DNA from: Bacteroidetes bacterium 43-93
GTDB lineage: Bacteria; Bacteroidota; Bacteroidia; Chitinophagales; Chitinophagaceae
Length of the DNA stretch: 64,000 bases
NCBI GenBank assembly: GCA_001897855.1
Contig: MKUO01000011.1
Coordinates: 1 to 64,000 of the forward strand
Reading direction: 5' to 3'
Below, piece by piece: positions 1 to 8,810 of the stretch; within the stretch, counting starts at the first letter, position 1; each line of letters starts with the position of its first letter. Position numbers and translations under genes: made by a program. Below the pieces are notes generated by a model. It was given only the letters and a program-made list of their open reading frames with translations. It searched no databases and was not told where the DNA came from.

Positions 1-12
1 GCTAAGGGAGCG

Positions 13-43
13 CAAAGATAAGAGCCTTTTTTCTTTTCGCAAA
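13..43 (-). promoter_or_regulatory. Leftward Bacteroidota promoter (proximal)
   Basis: On the minus strand the -7 element reads TATCTTTG (plus 13-20) and the -33 element TTTG (plus 40-43), with exactly 19 bp between them. This is the consensus TTTG-N19-TAnnTTTG of the Bacteroidota primary sigma factor. Transcription would start near position 6 and leave the window on the left, so the target gene is not visible. Confidence 0.6.
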
Positions 44-162
44 ATTTATTTCGAAACTTTATTTTTCTAATGAATTTCTACTACTCTTACTTACCACACT
101 CTTCACTCTCTCACCCTCCGTTAACCGCTTTAAGAACTTACCCCTTTTCGTTGTTGGGAGTG

Positions 163-193
163 CAAAGATAAGCACGTTTTTCACTCTGCCAAA
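163..193 (-). promoter_or_regulatory. Leftward Bacteroidota promoter (distal, tandem)
   Basis: This is a second minus-strand promoter with the same design: TATCTTTG at plus 163-170, TTTG at plus 190-193 and a 19-bp spacer. The bases around the -7 element (gggagYgcaaagataag) match those at positions 6-22. Two strong tandem promoters 150 bp apart are typical of stable-RNA or other highly expressed operons. The target lies left of the window. Confidence 0.6.
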
Positions 194-265
194 AACTTTT
201 CAAAAATTCTTTTTCATGATATAAACTTCCTAACGAAAATCATAGCTTTATAGAAATACACAACC

Positions 266-688
266 ATGCGCAAATACACTATCCTAGCGGCTTTCATCGC
301 AAGCATCATTACAGTAAGCAGTTGCAAATACATGAGCAAGGAACCAAGCAACGAAGTAAATGCTGCTAACAATGAGAAGTTGAGAACTGAATTGAAAAAA
401 GCTTACCCAAGCCTGAACCAGGCATACATCGGTGCCGCGGTTATAGACTTCCATGACATCACCGTAAATCTTGGCGATAAAGAGCTCTATAATATGAGTG
501 AAGCACAGCAGCAGGAAGCCGCTAAAAACATAGCGCAAATAGTGTACAATATATACGATGCCAATAACTACCTGGATAAGGGTACTTTGATACTTACAGA
601 GTCTGAAACGGAAATGCCCAACGCAAGCATGCCCAGCAAAACATACGACCTGCATCTGGCAGAGATAGTTAAAGAGCACGAAAAGTAG
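266..688 (+). CDS. Small predicted lipoprotein
   Basis: This 140-aa protein is unrecognised. It starts with a lipoprotein signal: a charged start (MRKY), a hydrophobic stretch and a lipobox ending VSSC with Cys20 as the likely lipidation site. The mature part is hydrophilic, helix-prone and has no further Cys, which suggests a periplasm-facing membrane-anchored domain. The first 265 bases upstream carry promoters only for the opposite strand. The gene stands alone, 76 bp ahead of the outer-membrane barrel gene, with a hairpin between them. The function is unknown. Confidence 0.75.
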   Translation: MRKYTILAAFIASIITVSSCKYMSKEPSNEVNAANNEKLRTELKKAYPSLNQAYIGAAVIDFHDITVNLGDKELYNMSEAQQQEAAKNIAQIVYNIYDANNYLDKGTLILTESETEMPNASMPSKTYDLHLAEIVKEHEK

Positions 689-697
689 CGGCATGGT

Positions 698-731
698 TTT
701 ACTAAACGGTTTTGATTAAACCATTAGTAAA
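698..731. repeat. Interrupted inverted repeat between genes
   Basis: TTTACTAA (698-705) pairs with TTAGTAAA (724-731), and inside it GGTTT (708-712) pairs with AAACC (718-722) around a 5-nt loop. No T-run follows, so it is not a clear intrinsic terminator. It could be a 3' end signal of the lipoprotein gene or a leader structure of the gene at 765. Confidence 0.4.
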
Positions 732-764
732 CAAATAGCTCTAAGCATAGACAATTTCAGGCTC

Positions 765-3578
765 ATGAATTTACGAACGGCTATTCTACCCGTATTGCTA
801 TTGTGTGCTCAAATCATTCAGGCACAACCTTTTACAATATCCGGTACCTTCATTGATAATAAAGATAAAAGCGGCCTACCCGGCGTTACTGTCACCATTG
901 CACCGCAAAACGACAGCACCGGCAAGACAGGCTCCGTTAGCGATGTAGATGGTAATTATACACTAACGGTACCTGTAGCTGGTAAGTATGTTTTTAAAGC
1001 CAGCTACATAGGCTATGCAAACATCAGCAGGACCTTAGATGTAACCGGGAATGTAGCAATGGGACAAGTAGCTATGAGCCCAGCCTCCTCTACCCTGCAA
1101 AATGTAACCGTAGAAGCTAAGCAGATAAGGGGCGAACAACTGGGAGATACCAGCCAGTTCAATGCCAATGCTTTTAAAACCAACCCGGACGCTACAACGG
1201 AAGACTTGCTGAATAAAATGCCGGGGATATCTACACAGGATGGCACATTAAAGTCTAATGGGGAAGATGTGAAACAGGTACTGGTGGATGGCAAGCCTTT
1301 CTTTGGCGATGACCCTACAACAGCTATAAAAAACCTGCCTGCAGAGGTGATAGATAAGATACAGGTGTTTGACAAGCTAAGCGACCAGGCACAGTTTACA
1401 GGTTTTGACGACGGACAATCCACCAAAACAATCAACATCGTTACCAAACAGGGCAAAAACAATGGTCAATTCGGCAAGATATATGCGGGATATGGGACTG
1501 ATAACAAATACCTGGCGGGTGGTAATGTCAACTATTTTAAAGGCGATACTCGTTTATCGTTGATTGCCATGTTCAATAACGTAAACCAGCAGAATTTTGC
1601 GACAGACGACTTATTGGGTGTTGTAGGCAATTCCAGTGGACAAACTCGCGGCGGCGGTGGGTTTCAGCGCATGGGAGGAGGTGGCCCCGGTGGCAGAGCC
1701 GGTAGAGGTGGGCCGGGTGGCGGGAGCGACATAGGTAACTTCCTTGTAGGACAACAAGGCGGTATTACTACCACAAGCTCTGTAGGACTTAACTATAGCG
1801 ATAACTGGGGAAAGAAGATAAAAGTAAGCGGTAGCTATTTCTTTAATTCAACCGATAATGTCAATAATACAACACTTCGCAGGCAATACATCACTGCAAG
1901 AGACAGTAATTTGGTATATAACGAGGTGAGTAACACAGATCAGAAGAATATGAATCACCGTGCGAACCTGCGACTGGAATACACTATTGATTCTTCCAAC
2001 TCGATAATATTAGTACCACGCGTTAGTATTCAAAACAATACACTTACCAGCGCACTAACAGGCAATAACACCCTGCCGGTAGATGTAGCATATGGCAACA
2101 CTCAGACCAATAATACAGCCAACAATAATGGTTACAATTTCTCTAACAACCTGTTGTATCGCCATAAGTTTGCAAAACGCGGAAGGACCATATCCTTAAA
2201 CATCAACACACAATTCAATAATAAAACAGGTGATGGCAGCTATCAATCGCATAGCCAGCTACCTACAGACACCAGCATGTTAGATCAGCAGTATAACCTA
2301 TCATCAAATGGCTATACCATTGCTCCGAGCCTTAACTATACAGACCCCATTGGCAAGAAGAGCATCCTGCAGGCAAACTACTCCCCTTCCTATACCAGCA
2401 ATAAATCAGATAAAGAAACCTATGATAGAAATCCTGCTACAGGAACATATACAGATGCGGACACCTTACTGAGTAATAAGTATAATAACACTTATACCAA
2501 GCAACGTGGTGGCCTTGCCTATCGTTTCAACGACAAGAAGACCAGTTTTTCTCTAGGAGTAGATGCAGCTTACGCAACTTTAGACGGAGACCAGACATTT
2601 CCGCAGGCATTTACCTTGTCTAAAAACTATACAAACGTACTACCAAGCGCTATGTTCAACTACCGTTTTAGCAGAACACAAAACCTGCGGCTAATGTACC
2701 GGACAAGTACAGACGCACCCTCCATCAGCCAGTTGCAGAATGTGGTAGATGTAAGTAATCCTTTGTTATTAAAAACAGGTAATACGGATCTGCAACAATC
2801 ATATACACATACTTTAATAGCACGGTATGGTAACACCAATCCTAAGACTGCCCATACCTTCTTTGCATTTGCTTATGCCTCTCTTATAAACAACTATATT
2901 GGTAACGCCACATATATACCTGCACGCGATAGTATGGTAAATAACGTATTGGTGGGCAGAGGTAGCCAGATAAGCCTGCCTGTAAACCTGGATGGCAATG
3001 TGAATACGCGCACCTTTATTACCTATGGCCTGCCTATAAGCTTTATAAAAAGCAACCTGAATCTGAATGCAGGCTTTACATATAGCCGTACGCCGGGTTT
3101 GATCAACTACGCTAAAAACCTATCTGATAATTATACTGTAAACGGTGGTGTAACTATTAGCAGCAATATTAGCGAGAAGATCGACTTTACCATTAACTAT
3201 ACCGGTAATTATAATACCGTGAACAATACGATACAGACACAATCCAATACCTCTTATTATTCGCAAAATGCTTCTTTGAAAGTTAACTGGCTACCATATA
3301 AAGGTCTTGTATTGAATACCAACATCACTTACACATCTTATGCTGGTTTAACAGATAGTTACAATCAGAATTTTGTATTGTGGAATGCATCGATTGGCTA
3401 TAAATTCCTGAAAGACCGCTCGCTGGAGGCTAAGATATATGTTTATGATATCCTGAACCAAAACAGAAGTATATCAAGAAATGTAACGGAAACATACATT
3501 GAAGACAGCTATACCAATGTACTGAAACAATATTTCATGTTTAACCTTACATATACACTCAGGAGGTTTAAAAGTTAA
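765..3578 (+). CDS. Outer-membrane beta-barrel protein with carboxypeptidase-regulatory-like domain (TonB-receptor-like)
   Basis: This 937-aa protein starts with a signal peptide ending IQAQ. Residues about 22-105 form a CarboxypepD_reg-like beta-sandwich (FTISGTFIDNKDKSGLPGV). A plug-like region follows (about 130-230; DATTEDLLNKMPGI, VLVDGKPFFGDD, INIVTKQGKN), and the rest is a large beta-barrel. A very Gly/Arg-rich loop lies near residues 297-322. This is the layout of the Bacteroidota outer-membrane beta-barrel family related to SusC/TonB receptors. It lacks a clear partner SusD gene, so substrate and energy coupling cannot be told. It probably sits in the outer membrane and acts in uptake or surface display. 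Confidence 0.85.
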   Translation: MNLRTAILPVLLLCAQIIQAQPFTISGTFIDNKDKSGLPGVTVTIAPQNDSTGKTGSVSDVDGNYTLTVPVAGKYVFKASYIGYANISRTLDVTGNVAMGQVAMSPASSTLQNVTVEAKQIRGEQLGDTSQFNANAFKTNPDATTEDLLNKMPGISTQDGTLKSNGEDVKQVLVDGKPFFGDDPTTAIKNLPAEVIDKIQVFDKLSDQAQFTGFDDGQSTKTINIVTKQGKNNGQFGKIYAGYGTDNKYLAGGNVNYFKGDTRLSLIAMFNNVNQQNFATDDLLGVVGNSSGQTRGGGGFQRMGGGGPGGRAGRGGPGGGSDIGNFLVGQQGGITTTSSVGLNYSDNWGKKIKVSGSYFFNSTDNVNNTTLRRQYITARDSNLVYNEVSNTDQKNMNHRANLRLEYTIDSSNSIILVPRVSIQNNTLTSALTGNNTLPVDVAYGNTQTNNTANNNGYNFSNNLLYRHKFAKRGRTISLNINTQFNNKTGDGSYQSHSQLPTDTSMLDQQYNLSSNGYTIAPSLNYTDPIGKKSILQANYSPSYTSNKSDKETYDRNPATGTYTDADTLLSNKYNNTYTKQRGGLAYRFNDKKTSFSLGVDAAYATLDGDQTFPQAFTLSKNYTNVLPSAMFNYRFSRTQNLRLMYRTSTDAPSISQLQNVVDVSNPLLLKTGNTDLQQSYTHTLIARYGNTNPKTAHTFFAFAYASLINNYIGNATYIPARDSMVNNVLVGRGSQISLPVNLDGNVNTRTFITYGLPISFIKSNLNLNAGFTYSRTPGLINYAKNLSDNYTVNGGVTISSNISEKIDFTINYTGNYNTVNNTIQTQSNTSYYSQNASLKVNWLPYKGLVLNTNITYTSYAGLTDSYNQNFVLWNASIGYKFLKDRSLEAKIYVYDILNQNRSISRNVTETYIEDSYTNVLKQYFMFNLTYTLRRFKS

Positions 3579-3698
3579 TGGTTATACATTTAATCTATGC
3601 ACATAAACATATAGTCAACCATTTAACCATTTCATTATCAGTATAAAAGAAAAGAGATAATTTCAAGGCAGTTCTTATTTTTATATAAAATACTGTAC

Positions 3699-5309
3699 TT
3701 GAAAAATACTGCTACTACATCTAATAGTACTGCCAAATCTCTTGCGCAGAACAAACTACTGATCATATCTTTTATAGAAGGCTCCTGCGTAATGGTAGCA
3801 GAGCTGGCCGGCGGTAAAATGCTGGCGCCTTTCTACGGCACCTCTCTATATGTATGGGCATCTACCCTGGCACTTACATTAGGTGGTTTAACTATTGGTT
3901 ATTACCTGGGAGGAGAATTGAGTAAACGTGATCTTGAAAAAAGGCAGAAGGCCTTGTTTACCATACTGGCCATTGCATCTACATTGGTAATGATCATGCC
4001 CATGCTTGCGGATTTTATTATGAAGCGAACTATGGATATGAGCTTTCTTACGGGCGTCATTACTTCACAATTTATCTTCCTCCTGCCGCCCATAATGGGT
4101 ATGGGTATGGTAAGCCCCTTGCTTATTAGTATGATAGCCGAGCATAATGCCTCTGGCAAGGCGGCGGGATTAGTATATGCGGTGTCAACACTAGGAGGTG
4201 TTATCTCTACCCTGCTTACAGGCTTTTGGCTGGTACCCGTTGTGGGTATTTCCCTTCCCTGTATTGTAATAGGCGCTTTGCTGCTGATCCTTACACTCAT
4301 CATTTTAAGGCCGGGGAAAAAGAACTCTGCAGCTATGCTGTTGCTTGTTTTGCTGATTCCGTCTTTTTTTTTCTATAGTACAAGGGGGCAGCAGAATACA
4401 GACAAATATAAAGTGCTCTATCACACAGAGGGGATACTGGGCCAGGTAAAAGTGGTTGACTTTAACTACCAACTTCGCGACCGGGAAGTACCTGCACGTG
4501 TAATGCTTGTGAATCACAATTGGCAAACGTGGATAGACCGTACAAATCCTGATTTTAGCTTTTTGTACTATACACGTTTCACCCATGCAGTAATCTCTAA
4601 CCTTCCGCCGGGTAGCAGTGCGTTATTGATAGGTTTAGGTGGTGGTACGGTAGCACGCCAGCTGGAGCGGTATAATGTAAACTATGATGCGGTGGAAATA
4701 GATGGCCGCTTACCCAAACTGGCAGAGCAATACTTCGGGCTAAAACATGCAGTCGCTAATACTGCGGTAGATGACGGAAGACATTATATCAATATCTGCA
4801 AAAAAAGGTATGACCTCATTATCATAGATGCATTACTGGGCGATAATGTACCATCTCACCTGCTGAGTGAAGAATGCTTTACTGAAATGAAAGATCTCCT
4901 GACCAATAACGGTAAAATATTTGTAGAGTTTGATGGCATTACCGAAGAGGAAGATGGTACTGCTCAAAAGCTGCTTTACAATACCCTGGTCAAGGCAGGA
5001 TACAGCACACGCATATTTTCATCCTACCCACGCAAGGTCGATTATGACTGTATGTTTGTTGCTACCAAAGGAAAAGATAATAACTATGATACCGCTCAGG
5101 TTGTTACAGACACCTACTTCCCTATTAAGGGCGATCTTAAGAAATTTGAGATAACAGATATGCTCAATAACCCGCACGAAGAGATCATTACTGACAATAA
5201 TCCTGTGCTCGACTTTTACCTGAAAGACAGGGTTGTAGCTTTTCGCCACGATTATTTAGGTAAATACAATGCAGAGTTTATGGAAGACCAGATGTCTTTC
5301 TTCAAATAG
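3699..5309 (+). CDS. Membrane-fused spermidine synthase-like aminopropyltransferase
   Basis: This 536-aa protein joins an N-terminal polytopic membrane domain (about residues 20-225, about seven hydrophobic helices, MFS-like) to a C-terminal Rossmann domain of the spermidine synthase/aminopropyltransferase fold. Visible motifs are the nucleotide loop LLIGLGGGTVARQLE, an acidic ribose-binding residue in YDAVEID, DDGRHYI, and the catalytic-Asp region IIIDALLGDNVPSHL. The start given is TTG at 3699, because the first helix begins at once and the first ATG (3789) would cut it. No ribosome-binding site is evident, so the start is uncertain. No speD or other polyamine gene is nearby, and the substrate is open. 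Confidence 0.8.
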   Translation: MKNTATTSNSTAKSLAQNKLLIISFIEGSCVMVAELAGGKMLAPFYGTSLYVWASTLALTLGGLTIGYYLGGELSKRDLEKRQKALFTILAIASTLVMIMPMLADFIMKRTMDMSFLTGVITSQFIFLLPPIMGMGMVSPLLISMIAEHNASGKAAGLVYAVSTLGGVISTLLTGFWLVPVVGISLPCIVIGALLLILTLIILRPGKKNSAAMLLLVLLIPSFFFYSTRGQQNTDKYKVLYHTEGILGQVKVVDFNYQLRDREVPARVMLVNHNWQTWIDRTNPDFSFLYYTRFTHAVISNLPPGSSALLIGLGGGTVARQLERYNVNYDAVEIDGRLPKLAEQYFGLKHAVANTAVDDGRHYINICKKRYDLIIIDALLGDNVPSHLLSEECFTEMKDLLTNNGKIFVEFDGITEEEDGTAQKLLYNTLVKAGYSTRIFSSYPRKVDYDCMFVATKGKDNNYDTAQVVTDTYFPIKGDLKKFEITDMLNNPHEEIITDNNPVLDFYLKDRVVAFRHDYLGKYNAEFMEDQMSFFK

Positions 5310-5313
5310 AACA

Positions 5314-5673
5314 TTAAATACGCTCCATCAGTTCCAGCTTATTCTTCCACGGGTCTAATATAGAGACCCTGCGATAGCCCGGTATGGGTAATTCTTCTTT
5401 TACAGTAAGGCCTTTATCTGCAAGACGTTTCCTTATCTCGTCCAGTCCCTGCACTTCAAATGCGGGAAATCTTTTGGTAGGGTATATCTCTGGTTCAATG
5501 CCAAGGTGCAATTCGCTATTTCCTGCACGGTACCATACCCCTTCTATATTTTTGGGTTTGCTGATCTCTTCCATACCCAATATCCCTGTATAGAAAGCAC
5601 GGGCATCATTTTCAAAGCCTATGGGTATGCATATTTGTACATGGTGCAGCTTTATAAAATTGATCAGGGACAT
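5314..5673 (-). CDS. VOC family (glyoxalase/dioxygenase-fold) protein
   Basis: This 119-aa single-domain protein shows the paired beta-alpha-beta-beta-beta units of the vicinal oxygen chelate fold. It has LHHVQICIP at the start, FYTGILGM in the first unit, LHLGI in the middle, and VSILDPWKNKLELME at the end. The two His near residues 10-11 and the final Glu are the usual metal-ligand positions. It ends 4 bp from the converging aminopropyltransferase gene, with no room for a terminator. The substrate cannot be deduced; such proteins range from glyoxalase to antibiotic-binding roles. Confidence 0.8.
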   Translation of the reverse strand: MSLINFIKLHHVQICIPIGFENDARAFYTGILGMEEISKPKNIEGVWYRAGNSELHLGIEPEIYPTKRFPAFEVQGLDEIRKRLADKGLTVKEELPIPGYRRVSILDPWKNKLELMERI

Positions 5674-5696
5674 GAGGCATTATTTATATACGTAAG

Positions 5697-6227
5697 TTAA
5701 TACCTGTCTTTGATATTTGATACACCCTCTCCCCTGCTTACGATACCTTTTTTATATAATTCATCCATAAAAGCAATCAGCTCGTCTTTTTTATTAGTGC
5801 CTATCAATATTTTTTTACCTTCTTTAGTTACTAATTGCAGCCCCTTATCTCCAGATACATTGATGGCCTTGCCATTTTTAATACTGTACCGTAAACCCCA
5901 CCCTCCGTATTCCATTATAGGGTTGTATTTGCGAACATAGGCTTCTGCAACATCCTGCCATAATAACTGTTTAGGTTTATTACCAAAAAACACAAACCGA
6001 TACTTTACACCCGTTTCATCAATATCTGTCTCCATCCTCATAAACCATAACATAAAAAATACCAGCAAAGGAATGCCCAGTAACAACAATACCTGCCAGT
6101 GAAACACACCTGTTTTCTTATAGTCCATTAGCTCTATCAATGGGGAGGCCGATGTACTAATGAACGAAACTAAAAGCAGGGCCCATAACCAGCCCTGCCT
6201 GAAATTTTGTACTTCGTTATAATTCAT
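5697..6227 (-). CDS. Two-helix membrane protein with C-terminal PH-like region
   Basis: This 176-aa protein has two transmembrane helices (about residues 12-32 and 43-62). A soluble beta-rich part follows with the pattern ETGVKYRFVFFGNKPKQLLWQD, which resembles the bacterial PH-like domains found after paired helices. It starts 3 bp after the stop of the gene at 6231 and so is probably the last gene of a three-gene operon with the two secreted paralogues upstream. The role is unknown. Confidence 0.7.
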   Translation of the reverse strand: MNYNEVQNFRQGWLWALLLVSFISTSASPLIELMDYKKTGVFHWQVLLLLGIPLLVFFMLWFMRMETDIDETGVKYRFVFFGNKPKQLLWQDVAEAYVRKYNPIMEYGGWGLRYSIKNGKAINVSGDKGLQLVTKEGKKILIGTNKKDELIAFMDELYKKGIVSRGEGVSNIKDRY

Positions 6228-6230
6228 TTT

Positions 6231-6827
6231 CTATTCTTTGATATTGGGTACCGGCAATTCTGCACCAATCATTGTATTAATATCATTTATCCTTGTATCG
6301 CCTAAAGACCTTAGGAATGCTGTAATGTCATCCCCATAGCTCCTTTTCGAATATGCGTATAACAAAATACCCTTACTATCTCCTAATTGCACCTGCTTAT
6401 ATCTATAAATGATAAACTCAACGACTGTCATCTTATCATTAACGCTCTCTCCCAATAAACAATCAAGGATCATTTCTTTCCCGTCAGGGCTCTTCATCAG
6501 TTTGTAGTGACAAACAGGATCTGTCTTTTTGCGATTGTTAAGCTCAGCTACTTTTACAGCTACAGCATCGTCAACTGTCATTTCCTTTTTCAACAGATGT
6601 ATCGCCAACATTTGTTTGAAATGATCCGGGTCTTGCCCTTTAGGAAGATATTCCTGAACATAGTAATTAACATCAGGCTTATCTGACCACGCGAGGCTAA
6701 ATTGATCATTCGCAAAAGTTAGTGGGCCGGGTATCCCAATTCTTTCAGATACATTTTGTGAATATGTGTTGTACCCATAACCACAAAGGAGAAATGATAT
6801 GACTAATACCTTTCTTAGCAAATTCAT
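6231..6827 (-). CDS. Secreted protein, paralogue of the gene at 6870
   Basis: This 198-aa protein has an N-terminal signal peptide (cleavage near TYSQ). It aligns along its whole length with the next gene upstream. Shared blocks include IGIPGPLTF / LIGQPGPISF, YVQEYLPKG / YTQEYLPAK, a conserved MTVDDAV / MTVADAL and a KRSYG / MRSYG turn near the end. The family is not recognised. The tandem copy and the following membrane gene suggest a small envelope operon. Confidence 0.7.
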   Translation of the reverse strand: MNLLRKVLVISFLLCGYGYNTYSQNVSERIGIPGPLTFANDQFSLAWSDKPDVNYYVQEYLPKGQDPDHFKQMLAIHLLKKEMTVDDAVAVKVAELNNRKKTDPVCHYKLMKSPDGKEMILDCLLGESVNDKMTVVEFIIYRYKQVQLGDSKGILLYAYSKRSYGDDITAFLRSLGDTRINDINTMIGAELPVPNIKE

Positions 6828-6869
6828 ATTATATAGAGTTTATTATAAAAGAGCGGTCAGAAATACTAA

Positions 6870-7478
6870 TTATTGTTTTGTAGTAATAACGGGTAATGAC
6901 GCGGCCATCAGTTCGTTCATGTATTTACTGCGGTTGTCTTTTGCAGTTTTAAGAAATGGTGTAGTTGCCGTACCATAGCTGCGCATGGTAAACGTGTACA
7001 CCATCAATGCTTTCTTACCATCCACCATTACCTCTTTATAGCGAAATACATTTATTTCTGCCGAGGTAACGGCATTATTTTTTCGTTCACTATTAATAAA
7101 ACCTAATACCGATTCGTTACCAACAGGGCTATCTGTAACCAGGTAATCGCAGGAGGGATCATTTTGCTTTTTACGCTCAAGGTCTGCTGTTTTTCTTTTC
7201 AGCGCATCTGCTACGGTCATGTTATCGGCGACAAAAACATGTATGCCCATTTTCTGATTGAAATGCTCGAGCGTTTCTTTTGCAGGCAAGTACTCCTGCG
7301 TATAATAAAATGCTTTGGGATGGGTAGATGATACCAGTTGAAATTTTCTGTTGTTAAAAGATATAGGGCCCGGCTGGCCTATCAGGTCTTTCCCATCTGC
7401 GGCCCTCACCTGCCAAACTGCAGATAACAATAATACGATAGAAGCAAAAAGTTTTACGGTAGTGGTTGATCTGTTCAT
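6870..7478 (-). CDS. Secreted protein, tandem paralogue of the gene at 6231
   Basis: I place the start at 7478 (MNRSTTTVKL, 202 aa). A purine-rich AAGGAA lies about 9 bases ahead, the signal peptide then fits well (cleavage after VRA), and the longer frame to 7550 would run through the terminator of the neighbouring ileS transcript. The mature part is homologous to the product of 6231-6827. The function is unknown. It is probably the first gene of the operon 7478-5697. Confidence 0.7.
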   Translation of the reverse strand: MNRSTTTVKLFASIVLLLSAVWQVRAADGKDLIGQPGPISFNNRKFQLVSSTHPKAFYYTQEYLPAKETLEHFNQKMGIHVFVADNMTVADALKRKTADLERKKQNDPSCDYLVTDSPVGNESVLGFINSERKNNAVTSAEINVFRYKEVMVDGKKALMVYTFTMRSYGTATTPFLKTAKDNRSKYMNELMAASLPVITTKQ

Positions 7479-7528
7479 CAAATTATTCCTTTTATACATT
7501 AAACAATCGACTATGGGTAAAAATACAG

Positions 7529-7558
7529 AAAAAAAGCCCCTGCAGGTCAACAGAGGCT
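7529..7558 (-). terminator. Intrinsic terminator of the ileS-dksA-like transcript
   Basis: Read on the minus strand, AGCCTCTG pairs with CAGGGGCT (one G-U pair) around an 8-nt loop and is followed by seven T (plus 7529-7535). It lies 24 bp behind the stop of the gene at 7583. Confidence 0.8.
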
Positions 7559-7582
7559 ATTCTATTAAATGGTTTTAACTTA

Positions 7583-8803
7583 CTATTTATTGCTCATGAT
7601 CTTCTTAGCTTCGATGCTAAGAGTGGCATGTGGTACGGCACGCAGGCGAGCTTTATCTATCAGCTTACCGGTAACGCGGCATATACCATAAGTTTTGTTT
7701 TCGATACGGATCAGCGCTTTTTCCAGGTGGTTGATGAACTGGATCTGGCGGCTGGCGAGCTGCGCTAATTGTTCGCGCTCCATAGCACCACTGCCGTCTT
7801 CCATATTCATGTAGCGGTTTTCGGTATCTTCCGTACCTGCTTCATCTTTGCGGGTAATAAGCCCCTGCAGGTATACTAATTCTTTTCGTGCGCTTTCTAA
7901 GCGGCCTTGTATAAGGTCTTTAAATTCGTTGAGTTCTTCGTCACTATAACGGTACACTGGTCCTTGCATTTGTTCAGGTTCATCTAATATGGAACGCGTA
8001 AATTCCGGTTGGTAATTGATCATTGTTTTGCCGGCATCGTCTTTCGATTTGGCTTTGTTTTCCAAACGACGGTGGGCTACTATCACCTGTGGTTTCTTCT
8101 CTGCACCACGTACAGGTGTAGCCTGCTTGGTGGGCCCTGCCACAGATGCTGTTGCCGCAGATGCAGATGATGGCCTTGAAGGCAAGGCACCTTTTGCAAA
8201 TGTGGTAACGGTTTTAGTAATATGCGTTTTTGCTCCGCCCGACTTTTTAGCCGCTGGTTTTGCAGCTACCGGTGCCGGCTTTACAGGCTCTGCCTTTTTA
8301 GGAGCAGGTGCCGGTGCAGGTACCGGCTTGGGAGCTGGTGCTGCTTTCTTTACCGGTTCTGCTTTTTTAGCTGCCGCTTTAGGAGCGGGTGCCGGTTTAG
8401 CTGCCGCTTTTTTAGCAGGTGCCGCCTTAGGGGCAGGTGCTGCTTTTTTAGCCGCCGCTTTTGGGGCAGGTGTCGCTTTTTTTGTACTTGATACGGTCTT
8501 TTTCAATGAGTTAGCTTTTTTCGAGTCCACTTTTTTAGTGGCTGTCACCTTCTTGGCCGGGGCTGCAACCTTTTTAACAGGTTTTGCCTGGGCGGCCTTC
8601 TTAGCAACAACCTTTTTAGCAGGAGCCGCTTTTTTAGCGGGCGCTGCTTTCTTGATATTCTTTTGAGGCGTTGCCTTCTTCACGTTCTTATTCTTCCCGG
8701 CCACAGATTTGCTGGCAGCTGGCTTTGCTGCTGTCTTTTTTGCGTTTTTTGCAGGCGCTGTAGTTTTCTTTACTGGCTTGGCTGCCGCTTTTTTAGTGGC
8801 CAT
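7583..8803 (-). CDS. TraR/DksA-type protein with long Lys/Ala/Pro-rich N-terminal tail
   Basis: Residues 1 to about 210 of this 406-aa protein are an almost pure Lys/Ala/Pro tract made of KKAAPAKK-like repeats, as in histone-H1-like and AlgP tails. Residues about 270-406 are a DksA/TraR-type coiled coil plus finger. The finger is degenerate: only one Cys (Cys375, in GICRVTGKLI) and His392 remain of the usual four-Cys zinc site, as is common in Bacteroidota members. DksA-family proteins bind the RNA polymerase secondary channel, and the tail would be expected to bind nucleic acid. It follows ileS by 7 bp and shares its terminator. I infer a nucleoid- or polymerase-associated regulator. Confidence 0.85.
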   Translation of the reverse strand: MATKKAAAKPVKKTTAPAKNAKKTAAKPAASKSVAGKNKNVKKATPQKNIKKAAPAKKAAPAKKVVAKKAAQAKPVKKVAAPAKKVTATKKVDSKKANSLKKTVSSTKKATPAPKAAAKKAAPAPKAAPAKKAAAKPAPAPKAAAKKAEPVKKAAPAPKPVPAPAPAPKKAEPVKPAPVAAKPAAKKSGGAKTHITKTVTTFAKGALPSRPSSASAATASVAGPTKQATPVRGAEKKPQVIVAHRRLENKAKSKDDAGKTMINYQPEFTRSILDEPEQMQGPVYRYSDEELNEFKDLIQGRLESARKELVYLQGLITRKDEAGTEDTENRYMNMEDGSGAMEREQLAQLASRQIQFINHLEKALIRIENKTYGICRVTGKLIDKARLRAVPHATLSIEAKKIMSNK

Positions 8804-8810
8804 AGCGTGA

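Noticed and set aside
8016-8666. A 216-codon open frame on the + strand opposite the DksA-like gene
   Set aside because: It is the mirror of the Lys/Ala/Pro repeat codons; the Ala/Phe/Gly-rich product has no start signal, and the minus-strand gene has a recognisable C-terminal domain.
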